NCBI RefSeq assembly: GCF_000150275.1
Contig: NW_002060948.1
Location: forward strand, 1,353,328 to 1,417,327
DNA length: 64,000 bases
Direction: 5' to 3'
From: Trichoplax adhaerens
Taxonomy: Eukaryota > Placozoa > Uniplacotomia > Trichoplacea > Trichoplacidae
Shown here: positions 48,623 to 61,555 of the stretch, piece by piece
Position numbering within the stretch: position 1 is the first letter of the stretch
Layout of the letters: each line of letters begins with the position of its first letter
Position numbers and translations under genes: made by a program
The notes under the pieces: model-generated
Seen by the model: the letters and a program-made list of their open reading frames with translations, nothing else
Database searches by the model: none
Told to the model about the DNA's origin: nothing

Positions 48623-51605
48623 TCATTCGTTGTTTCGGTTATAGATATAAGCGTACTTAGAATTCTTTTCAGGCCTCTGGTATTGATTCCATCGATGCGT
48701 AGTCAGCAACAGCCTAAATTATTTAAATAAGTAAATAGTTAAAACTTGATTGAGACAATAATTCAGTTACAATAACAGTTGCCTAGAGGGTATGTAAATA
48801 GTATTTGAATCAAGAGTTCGCTTATAATTATTGTTAGCAACTAAGAATGGCGAAAAAATGACAAAGAAATAAAAAATTGGATCTTAGTAAAAGTCCGATG
48901 GATACAGCCGTTACTAAAATAAATAAATTTGTCTCCTCTTACCAATTAGTAAAGCTTGGTAAATATTGAAAGATGTACATGTATATTAGCCAGCCTCGTT
49001 CACCAATCCAAACTTCGTCTACTTCATTCACGATTGCGGTCAAAATCAGGCTTACACATCTATCCATTGATTGTTTACGAAATATTCCTAATCTTCGTTT
49101 ATCCTTATTTAAATCCTATAAAAATTTAAGATAAGTAAAGCATTCCTTTTATATTTTCCATGTTACATAATTACAGTATAATGTATAAATGTAGTATAGA
49201 AATAGAACATTATTATTATACCTCCACATTTTCCACGTACATAGAATTAACATAATGGGCATTTTTGATGGGACCAATATAAATATTGCTTATCTTGATG
49301 TCTGTATCAGCGGCTAATTCAAAACGCAAAGCCTCAAGAAACCCCTGGGTTATAATTTTAAGATTAGATGAATAAACTTTAGCATCGAAGTAATTGCTGG
49401 ATTAGGTGTAGTACTGCAGAAACTCTAAAAATTTCTAGAAAGCTGTAGGTTCTCTAACATGCAATATTTGGCTTCTATAAATACGCATATTGCGCTTTTA
49501 TTCTAAAATAAACAAATATGCCAGTTCAACCTACTTGTGTGGCTTTACTGCTAGCACTACAACTTGAGCTAAGCGGCATTCCTGTAAAAAAGCAGAATAA
49601 AGTGATCGCAAAGGCATTTATACATTCGTAATTCTGCGTATGAATAATTGTATATTAAGTCTTATGAAATTGGATGATAAGATTATCGAACTTGCGGATT
49701 TATATAGATTTATGCTTTCTTAATGTAATCAAATTTTATGCGGATTTATTTACTTTGTAATATCGTTGACGTTACATATCTTAAAGTAAAACTCGAGAAA
49801 TTACAGCACAATCATCTACTAGAATTATATCATTCTATGGTTCTCAATGGATTCACTGTAATCTAAAAATAACTCGATTTCGCTGTTTCAAAACCTACCA
49901 TTGTAAAAAATACTTTTTTAAACTCATCGCTATAAATGAATTTAATGAAACTGGTAATATACTGTATGTCATTAAGTTGGTATAGTACATTTATGATCAC
50001 TTATTACCTCTTTTCCCCTCCAATCCACTAATGTAGATGATTTGGCCTTTGGCATTGGCTTTCATATCATTCATAATTACGGCTTTAATGAGGGAAATTG
50101 TACCCAAAGTGTTTAAATGTAAAGCAGAACGGTCCACTTCTAAGCTTGTATCCAACGCTAGAGCACACTGGCCACGACCAGCGCAATTGATTAGGATATC
50201 AATCTAGAGATAAAATGAATATTGTTTTACTCCAGATGATATTCAATAAAAGTTTGCTCCTCGTTCAGATTTCATCACAACTACAAGCGTATATACTATG
50301 CATATCATACAATTTATGTTACACAGTGCAGTGACGACTTCAGTAATGTGTAGCTAGTTTCCTAAATAAATTGTTATAAGTAACATGCAAAAATAAGCTA
50401 TAAGGTTCACTATTTGCTTAGTTTTAGTCATTTAATAAGATTCACAGTAATCCTACGTATCAATAATACCAGTTACTGGATTACATATCATGTCAGAAAG
50501 TTTATTTAATGAGCTAAAGTAGATAATTGTGTATACAATGACGCATAGTATAAAGCTGCTCCAACCAATTTAAGCTTTACGGTAGAGCTTAATGCCAACT
50601 TAATATGGTAATGCTCGTGCACTATCTAATATTAGGTTAAATATGAATCATCCTAGATTTTTTGGGCGTCTAATGTATCAGTAATATCATTTAATAATCC
50701 TATATATACTCGTATTTAATGTATCTTTAATACTTTACATAATACCTCCGTGGCAAAGCAATACTTATAAAAAGAATTATGTATGACGTGCTCTCAAAAT
50801 TTAAAATCGAACAATAAAAATCACCTTATCGAATTTCTGAGCAACACTCCAAGCTAAACCATCATGAGTTTCGTAGTCTCTCAGGTCCATGTGTACCACA
50901 TATATGTCATCAGATTTCTGACCTAGTGCTACATAACATTAAAACTAAACTTAAAATAATGTATAAGCGTAGATACGATACTCTAGTTGATAATGTTGAG
51001 TTTTACTTAGACGGTACGTTTATCGCAAATATAAGTGATATTTAATAAACTCGAAATGGGACTGCTATCGCGCACTCAACCTTGCCTAGTACTATCAACT
51101 TGATGTATCCTACCAAATATATAACAAATACGTGAACTTATAAGTAGGTTTCATAGCTTACGAATATCCTCTAACTGATAACAAAGCTATTGCATGTTAA
51201 AATCTTGTCGTTCTTGTAAACATATATATACAGGTACAGTATCTATATACATAGGATCCGTATAGACTAAACTACTGTAAGTATATCAAGTATAATTTTG
51301 AGATAGCTGATGAAATTACCTATACATCGAGATTTTACTTTTTCTAGCTCCTCTCTTCTTCTTGAAGATAAGACAATTTTAGCTCCAAGGCGTTTTCGAC
51401 AAATTAAATAAGCTAGATTTTCTCCGATACCGCTGCTAGCTCCTGTAATCCAAATTACCTTGCCGAATAAACTGGTTCTGAAACGTCCATACTTTTCGTA
51501 CATTAAAATATTGAGATCAGCATCTGCCAGAAATAAACGAACCAATTGAACAATCGCAATTAAGATACTGCATAGTCCAATTTGATAAAGAATAGATGAC
51601 AGCAT
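48623..51605 (-). CDS. DHRS7-like short-chain dehydrogenase, probable pseudoenzyme, 7 exons
   Basis: DHRS7 proteins are ER-membrane SDRs using NAD(P)(H). Exons in transcription order: 51605-51320, 50922-50825, 50203-50008, 49581-49535, 49344-49222, 49103-48943, 48713-48623. Phases close, giving 333 residues (human DHRS7 339). An N-terminal hydrophobic anchor is at about 5-28. The cofactor motif TGASSGIG is at 54-61. Other family blocks are LSSRRREELEKVKSRC, HMDLRD, and a changed NNAG (NCAG at 134-137). The catalytic core is altered. Where DHRS7 has NSILG the protein reads SGLEG (G188 at the catalytic Ser position). The YxxxK Tyr is missing, and SCSASSK leaves Ser at K206 minus 4. The helix-4 Asn (LHLNTLGT) remains. 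The C-terminal half (EALRFELA, DEVWIGERGWLIYMY) still matches DHRS7. The reading frame is clean, so this looks like a maintained protein that lost dehydrogenase chemistry. Confidence 0.88.
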
Positions 51606-53799
51606 GAATATTAAAAAGCTATTTGCTTGAATTGTGCTCAGAAGGCCTTCGATACTATAAGTAAGGTGTAGGCTCGGTAGATATTAGAATTTCGGGGCGT
51701 AATTGCTGCTAGCTTATAAAAACTCTCACAATTGCTCTATGTGTACTAGCTTGATCAATATAATTGTGTACAATAGTTCATTGAGAGCTACTGATAGGGT
51801 AACTTATTGTACGAATTTGCTGGATGAATAAGTAGAAACGTTGCCTGTCGAAGTTTAAGGAAGTCTTTTCTCTAGAGACTTCAGCCCTGACAACAATAAC
51901 TATCTGCTACTGCTAGCTTGGATAATAAAATAGACTGAATTCTAAGTGTACTAATTCATATTAAAAATTGTACTTAAAGAGAGTACAGTACATATTGGCG
52001 AACTTCATTCAAATGTTTATTTATATTAAAGATAAATACAACGTGAATGACTAATATTGATAATGATGAATAAATTACGATCACTATCAAAAATCTTGAT
52101 CTAAGACATAAGAGTAGTAAATCTTATATATGTATATGTATATAATGACAACATGTTTTAAATTAAAATTAATTAATTCATGGATAAAACATGTAAAGAG
52201 TGAGTGCTAGTACTGTAATTATAAGAGAGTATGCAATACTGCATTGTACGAGTATATTAGTTATGATCTTAGTCATACATGTTAATCAGTACTGTAACAC
52301 ATACAGTGGAGTCTAGTACATATTTCACGCTCTAATTGGATTATACTCATTAAAATCAATTTGTAAACTATATATACTTTTAACACGATGTAAATATAGA
52401 CTGTATATTATTATTAAAAATACGTCATAATAGGAATACATTTATTATAAGAGTAGGTGCTCATACTTTAACAGTTAATCCTTTAATAAAAGAACTGTAT
52501 CCCCGTTTTGATAATATCAATGTTGGCATCATACGTATGATATACAATCTAATTTTCGGTAAGTTCTCTTAAGTTAAGAGCTCTAATTAAAAGTTGTAAG
52601 CATATCTGGATACCTGTTCGTATATTTTGCAGTCGTTTTTAAACTGAATTTTGATCAACATTTGCTGAGATTCTTGTGAATTTTTTGCATCAATTTTTAT
52701 TAACAATAAATAAAACGTTAGCTGGAGTCATCAGACGCTTAGTTAGCGAATAGATGATAACAAGCGTTGTCTTCACAAAAGAAATAAATCACTCATTGCT
52801 TACAGTAAATATATTAATAAATCTGTCAACTTAGTTCGATAATTTCTAATATTTTTACTTGCTCTATCTTGCTTGATAAGGCAAATATTATCGAACCTAT
52901 TTAAAGAAGAGCCTTTGAATTGGTATTCTTTATATAAGTAGTTAAGAAACAGGTTTGATTTCTATAAATTTGTAAACATTACATTTATATATAGATATAT
53001 ATGTATATCCAGAAAGTAGCGATACGCTATTGTTAAAAGTTCGGCTGATAGCATCAAAATTGTATAAACTATAAAGAGTAATAAATTAATCGTATTGATA
53101 CAAAACATGAAAGATTTAACTATGAGTAAATTAGTGTTGAACACATTACCATGCGTTTAACAGAAGAGCTTGACGTTAGCACTTATAAATAAAATAAAAG
53201 ATTTTCGATGCGCGAGGTAAACTTGATACAGATGTAGTAATCAATATGTTTCAGCTTCTTATGCAATTAATTACAGGTTTACAGTCATTTATAGCTGAAA
53301 TGAAAACTTAAGTCTATGAAGGTTGCAAACACGCAAGCTTAATAGGCTATCATCAGATAAAATTTGTAGCGTTGATTCCCGTCTAATCATGTTACTTCGA
53401 TTAGATGTATTTAGCGCAAACTTTATATATGTATGCTATGACATGAGATTTACTTAACCAGCATAAAAATTTCAATAAGTAGCATTATTACATTACACTC
53501 GAAGGCTTAAAAAGGCCTAACAACCAAAGTAGCCAAATCCATTTAACGTGGCACGTATGTAATATACGTATATTAATTTTGTATGTGTGTATAATAGTAG
53601 TTATACTATAGGAGGGTGGGATTATTTAGGTATACTCATATCCGTCATGATAAAAATCTGTTATATTGATTACAATATGTCAATATCATCGAGCACGTAC
53701 ATTTTTAACGTAGACATTTCTAAACTTTGCGTTTTAATCAAATTTGGTTACGAGCTATTTGTAGAGCAAGCGACAGTTGACCAACAATTTAATTTGTTT
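51606..53799. other. intergenic region upstream of the DHRS7-like gene
   Basis: About 2.2 kb between two minus-strand genes. No gene is seen; open frames are short and AT-driven. A single GTACAGTAC string lies near 51984, with no cluster. TATATA-type simple sequence occurs near 52118-52145 and 52985-53008. Confidence 0.6.
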
Positions 53800-54981
<1,182 letters not shown>

Positions 54982-54989
54982 CTGTATAT

Positions 54990-55901
54990 CTATATCAGCT
55001 GATTCCTAGTTTTACGATCAACCGTGGGTGCTAACGAATGACGTACTTTAACGGTATTTGACTGTAATGGAGATGAAGCGTTCAGTATTGAAATGCTCAT
55101 ACAGTCTTTGTTGCAAATTTACTTTAATAGGGATGATTAGGATAGTCAAGTATTAGAATCAATGTCGTTTGTAGAATTATAATGGTTGTACTATTAGCTT
55201 TCAAAGATATTTTGAAAGATTCCACCTTTTCAACACCAACTGTGGCGGAGTACACTACTAAATCATAGTAGACGACTAGGAGTCAACTAGTGCTGCTCGC
55301 TACCAATCCAATCGCAGACCAAGGGATGTGATGACTCACTAACTCATGACGTGATGACAACATGACGAACATGATGACGATTCACCACAGTGTCAATACA
55401 GTTGTCAGTACACCTCAATATGGATGAAGCGGAATGACGCTTGAATGTACTGTACAGTATATTGTGTACAAACAGTTTATTATTGTCTCATTGACGAGCA
55501 AGAGTAATGTCGTATTACCGAGGAAAAATAGAAATAAAATTCTATGGATACCGGTGACATCATAGTGACATTCTATTATACGCACGATTCTGTCAGTGAG
55601 TACTGTACACTGTACAGTATCGTACCGCTAAGTGTGAACGTGTGAACGTAAAACATTGACCAACTTGGTAAACAACAACGATCTCTTCCAGTCCATTCTC
55701 TCTCACACTGTACGCGTACTTAGTCTTCATTGAAAAAATAGTGGATTTAAAATTGGGTTACAAGTTGAATTAATTGCTGTTTCATAGTCGTCATCATTAA
55801 TAACTAGGCTCAAAGTATATATTCACTTTGAGATAGAAGATCAATTAGATTGAAATTGGTCTACAATTGACAATTTTCACTACAATCCAACGCATACAAC
55901 G
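54990..55901. other. head-to-head intergenic region of the FAM177 gene and acyl-CoA oxidase
   Basis: About 0.9 kb between divergent genes, possibly including an unplaced 5' exon of the FAM177 gene near 55058-55100. GTAC palindromes are present at 55446-55461 (TGTACTGTACAGTATA) and 55600-55625 (GTACTGTACACTGTACAG). A TGACG-rich segment lies at 55330-55400 (repeated GTGATGAC, CATGACGAAC). Confidence 0.6.
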
Positions 55902-58900
55902 ATGGCTGACGTCAGTGAAATTAGTCCTCGCGATCAAGCAATGACTATCCAAGCTAAGAATCAGCAGCCTCCGGTAGTAACGCTGTTATCGAAATATCTC
56001 GATGGTGAATATCATCCATTAAAAGAGGATTTAAGGCAATTTATTCGCAACAATAAATTATTTAATATGGAGTAAGTCCAAAACCTTTTTATGTCTACTA
56101 CCAACTTCATCTGACTAATTCATTCAATCATACGTACGCATAATTTACAGTAATGATATTTCTACGTATAGACGTTCTGTATAGTATAATATGGCATCCT
56201 ACGCTACTATACTATAGTACTACTACTACCCCGCTAAAGGGGTCTTTGCAATCTCTTAACAAGTCTTCTTCAAGGTATAACCTATACAGTTATACTGTAC
56301 TTGGTAACGTATGGCCAGTTAAAACCTATCGCTAATAATGAAATTTTAAAGTGAAAGTATGGACCAATTTTTAGTGCTTTTGTATACACATTATTCTACA
56401 TCTTGTAATATTTACTTTATCGTTATAAAACATCGATCGAATAAGTTAGCAAGTACATACAGTACTTCACTCGTATACTGTACCTTCAATATACCTAAAT
56501 GCGCGTACACCCATAATATACAATGACTATATCGCGCTTGAAATAGCGTCATCAATAATAATAATCTTTCGTATATTGCAGATACAGCAATTTAAACCTG
56601 CAGGAACAACGATATCTTGCCCACGAAAGAGCTAAAGCAATACTCAGGCATCCTAAATGTAAAAATCAACTTGATGAACAGGTACCAACATACTAGTAGA
56701 AGAACCATATTACTAAGCATTCCGTTTCCATGTACTTAATTAATTAGTAAAGTCCGGATTTACTCTAAATGAAGAAGCTTCTATACTGTAGTGAACATTT
56801 GTTATAATATCACACAGAATAGAAAGTCATGGTACTGTATTACTATATTTCTTGAATACTTATGTCATCAATATGATACGATATTTCCTCGTAGGTTAGA
56901 GGCAGTCTGGATTTTATGAAGAAAAATTTAATACTGGGTGAAGTATTTGCCTTTGTCGACCCTTCGACTAATGTCAAGGTATTAAACGGTGATTTTTATT
57001 AGTTCTATATTTATTTATCATAGCTTTGATCTTTACAGAATAACAGTATTCACCATAAAAGTATGATAAGAAAACTACGATATACTAGCAATGATAATGC
57101 TTGATTGATAAAGTAGTCGAACGGTATTGATTTCGTAAAGTACGCTAAAAAATTCACGTGATATTCGTTAACTTTTTAAGCTTGGTGTCATGGTGTTTCT
57201 TTTTGGAGGTGCTATTATCAACCTAGGTAGCGCGGCTCAAGTACAAAAGTGGCTCGGTCCTTTAAAGGTACATTAACATATCTTTGTGGCTAGGTCTTAC
57301 CAACCGAATTTAAATTCCATTGGGTTACCTTACCTACATAGAATAGATGGAAATTATAATTCAGATTAAGCATATTGCTATACATTGTATATTTACATTA
57401 TTATGGTATCTCTTTCGTAAATCCTATGATGATTCTAGTCGCTAACGGTACAATTGTACTTTAAGACCATATGTTGTAAAACACTGCAAATTTTAAATTC
57501 CTAGACTATCTTATTGATAATGCATTAATTAATAATAATCTCATTTCGCAAATGATGATAAGCAATTCTATATACAAATTAAGGTAACTATGCACACTAA
57601 ATCTATTTTCGAAATCCTAACTTGCGTAGGACCTACAATATACTGGTATGTTTGCTATGACCGAACGTGGGCATGGCAGTAACGTCCGTTGTATAGAAAC
57701 TGAAGCTACCTATAATATAGAGAATGAGGTAATTTTGACCTATACCATTATAATCAACTAGCTATGAATGTTGCATAACACATTTGCGTATGTCCATTTA
57801 CGAAATTTCTTATCTATCTACTTTAACGTTGCTTTTATTAATAATGAACAATTTTAATGCAGGAATTTATCATCAATACACCGACAAGAAGCGCTCAGAA
57901 AATGTTTATTGGAAATGGATTACACGGAGAATATGCAATAGTTTTTGCTCAGCTGATACTTCATAATAAATCGAAAGGTTAATAATTTATCTTAAATCGT
58001 TATAATCGCAATGCGGCTATATAGTATGATTGCAAGGTAATAACTTCAAAATATCGTAAGGTCGAATAACTAAGTTTCAACTTTCATCAAGATATTGATA
58101 TTGTCACCATTTCACTTTGTATTGCAAATTTGTTAGAAATGTTTGGTATACTTATTTTGCCACATCTTTGAAGTACGTTTGTATTTTGTCGAAAACTCTT
58201 TAGGTCCTCATGCATTCATTGTTCCCATTAGGAATGAGAATGGTCTATACCCGGGAGTAACTGTTGTTGATCTCGGATTGAAAGAAGGTTGTTACCAGAA
58301 ACTTTTATCGTCAGCTATCCTGTTGCGTATTCGTATATATACAAGTTTTATGTTTACTTTCTTATTTACAATTTACAAATAATGAATTTATTAATGTACT
58401 ATCAGCAAACCTCAATTGGCATATCTGTATTCTATTAAGTGCATCGATATGCTGCTGATTTTTTTATTTTAATCATGACGTAGCTAAAATGATATACCGA
58501 ATATAAAGTCGTATAATTACATTCAAATACGATATTGCAAAGTGATAAGAAATATAACATGTTCCTGTAACTTATCAATATATCTAGGAATGAATGGCGT
58601 AGACAATTGTCTCCTTTCTTTTGATCACGTTCGGATTCCCCGAGAACATTTACTTAATAAGTAAATCCTATCTAGTTTAGATACTTTTGATGTTTGTCAT
58701 TTTTGCTTTTAGTTTTTTATTGCGGAAGAATATATATATATATGTATTGATTGTAACTAATGATTAACCCCTTTTCGGCTTTGCTAATCAGATACGCTGA
58801 TGTCCTTCCAAACGGTAGCTATGTCACTGATATCCTTAAAGATTCTACTCGTTTTAACATCATGTTAGCTGCTTTAATTGGTACTCGCTTAGCTGTTGCC

Positions 58901-61555
58901 AATCATTCTACTGCATGTATGAGTGTAAGTGTGAGATTGTATCTATTAGCTATTGATATGCCTAAACATAAGCATACAAAACTAAGAACTTTATATTTTA
59001 TCGTTTGGTTTCGACATGGATTCGAACGCCATTATCTTACTTTCTTCAATTGATTAGACTGTACACCATGCTTACTTGATATTATATTACTTTGCAAGAT
59101 AAAATTTTTTCATGTTAATTCAATAACTAGTTTGATAGATATTAAAATGTCAGTTATTCGAATTTTAGCTCTGTCAACTTAATGTAAAAATTGAAATAGG
59201 TAGCATTTCTAGATTTTATAAAATATCATAGCTAAATAGTATTTATTGTCACTGCACAGGTTGGATTAACAATTGCCATACGCTATGCTCATAGGTACAG
59301 TATTTATTTATAGATCGTAGTGATTACCAATTTAACTTCGTAAACCGTTATGATGTGACTAAATTTTATCTTGGTAAGCATAGTCGGCTGCAGTTTGGAC
59401 CTAGCAATAAACAAGAAATGTCTATTATGTCCTATCAAACACACCAAATACGTTTGATGCCACTTCTTGCCAAGTACTTGTCATTGTACTTTACTGGCAG
59501 GTCTGTTCTTCTTTATGCTGATGCCAACTTTAACGTTCATTACGAAAATAGAAAAGATTTAATGTCATTTATTTTAGACAAGTCGCTTCCTTAGTCGATG
59601 ATCATCAGACTAGTGGAGGTAGTATCGCTACGAATCGCGAAATTCAAGCACTTGCGTCTGGAATAAAAGCATATGCTTCTTGGGCTTGTGTTCAAACTAT
59701 GCAAATTTGTCGCGAATGTACTGGAGGACAGGTTAAGAGAAGTAGTTAAGCTTAATATTTAATTTTGTACAAAAAGAGTACGCGTGCGGTAGATCAGTTG
59801 TAATGCAACAGTCGTATATACTATAATTAATATAGGGATATATGGCTGAGAATAGAATTGCCGGCCTGAAGGGTGACGTGGACGTTTTTGTAACCTATGA
59901 AGGCGATAATACTATATTGCTTCAGGTAATCAAACATGCAAGTTTCCGGCGTTTTGAATTTGCAGTGTTCTAAAATCTTAAATGCGCAAATTTTTCACTA
60001 TTACAACACTTTAATGTAACAGTCGAATAGGTAATCTATAATACAGCAGTAAGAAGAAATTGTATGATCCAAAAATATCGTTATGCCATTTCCTCAATTT
60101 TTTTGTGGTAAATACTTTATATCAGCAAGTAGCCAAGGAACTCCTTGTCCAATATAGAAAAGAATATACGAAAGGCAAATTTTCCGGGATGTTATCATTC
60201 CTCACCAAAGCAATCGTTGTATCGCTCCAAACAAGGTTTTGAACATATTTTCTGAATTAAATTTTAGTATAGGACTGCTGTACAACTATATCATGGAATT
60301 AAAATTAATCTTGATATTTGTTTCATGCGTAAATGCAATTTACTGAAGTTTGTATCAAACTGTAGTTCCTTAATTCCACGGATGCATAGTATTACCAGCT
60401 ATACATTTCAGACGAATGCTTTGGAGTTTAGGGAAGCAAGATTGTTACAGACATTAGCCTCTCGACTAGCGAATAAGGTTTTGAGCTTTTAATATCATGC
60501 TTTACAATTCATTACACTGTATACGATATCAACTAAATAGATTCTATCTTGAATCAATTCAGAGTTAATTAGTGCAATTATGATACTTTCTTAGGTACAG
60601 AAAAACGGCATGGACTCGTTCATGGCATGGAATGAATGTTTACATCATTTGAATGCGCTAGCTATGTCTCACGTTGAAAGGGGTATGCGTAGTTTGCATA
60701 ATAATAATACAAAAATTTATTTCCTTTGATTATTTATCTGCATGCCATGTATTCAAGACATAATATGTCATAATTTTAGACCACGTGATAATGTTTAAGT
60801 AACAAAATGATTTAACGACGCATATACGTAGTGAACTTATTGTATATGTCTCAATGCTATTCCCACTGATATAATACGATCTTTTAATTTTAGTTTGTTA
60901 CGAGCAGTTTGTAATAGCCGTAAAGCAATGTCCCTACCCTGGTCCACGATCCATACTTGCCAAGGTATTAAAGCGAGTTCTTAGATAATTTACGTGCCCC
61001 ATTTACACTTAATCACGATACGAATTTGTCTGTCTAAGATGTAATTTGGTATATCTCTATCCATGAGTCAATTATGATATAATCTAACAAGCGTTTTATG
61101 TGATATTGATATAGTGTTGCAAGCTCTACGGACTAAACTGCATTTACAGTGATCGAGGGTGGTACTTAGAAGAATCTTTTATAAATGCTAAAATGGCAAA
61201 ATGTATTAGAACTGAGGTAGAGAATACTATAAAAACCACATTTTATTACTGTTTTAATATATTTATTTCAGGATATAATCGTAGCTTGAGTGAACAATAA
61301 ATGGCTCGTCTGCATAAATTATAAACAGTTATACACAGATACAGACGTTAATTTTATCATATTTCTCTACGCAACAAGGTATTGAAGCTATGTAAAGAAA
61401 CTGCTGAATTTTCGTTGGAAATTGTAAATTCCTTAAGAATTCCTGATAACTGTATCCATGCACCTATCGCTGGCATCAGTCATGATAATACTTCTTGGCT
61501 TTTTGCTCCTGGTGCCGACAGCAATACGGACATAAGAATGAAATCGAAATTGTAG
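55902..61555 (+). CDS. peroxisomal acyl-CoA oxidase, bacterial-type clade, about 19 exons
   Basis: It catalyses the FAD- and O2-dependent first step of peroxisomal beta-oxidation. Exons: 55902-56071, 56582-56681, 56895-56978, 57181-57267, 57630-57728, 57863-57977, 58204-58287, 58588-58660, 58792-58924, 59260-59294, 59384-about 59585, about 59609-59731, 59836-59925, 60126-60235, 60399-60477, 60595-60682, 60894-60964, 61124-61216, 61379-61555. Motifs in order: [28 protein letters not shown] (FAD/substrate loop), [85 protein letters not shown], and [12 protein letters not shown] holding the catalytic Glu. The protein ends KSKL, a perfect type 1 peroxisome signal. [12 protein letters not shown] and [10 protein letters not shown] look closer to actinobacterial-type oxidases than to ACOX1-3. 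The exon 11/12 junction is unresolved. Confidence 0.92.
61544..61552 (+). other. C-terminal SKL peroxisomal targeting signal (PTS1) of the oxidase
   Basis: The codons TCG AAA TTG, read just before the TAG stop, encode Ser-Lys-Leu. Met-Lys precedes it, and a basic residue before SKL is favourable. This directs import through the PEX5 receptor and fixes the peroxisomal location of the enzyme. Confidence 0.93.

Noticed and set aside
58990-59040. TTCGAA-containing string resembling a tRNA T-arm in an oxidase intron
   Set aside because: Only the T-loop-like word is present; no D-arm, anticodon arm or acceptor stem can be formed around it.
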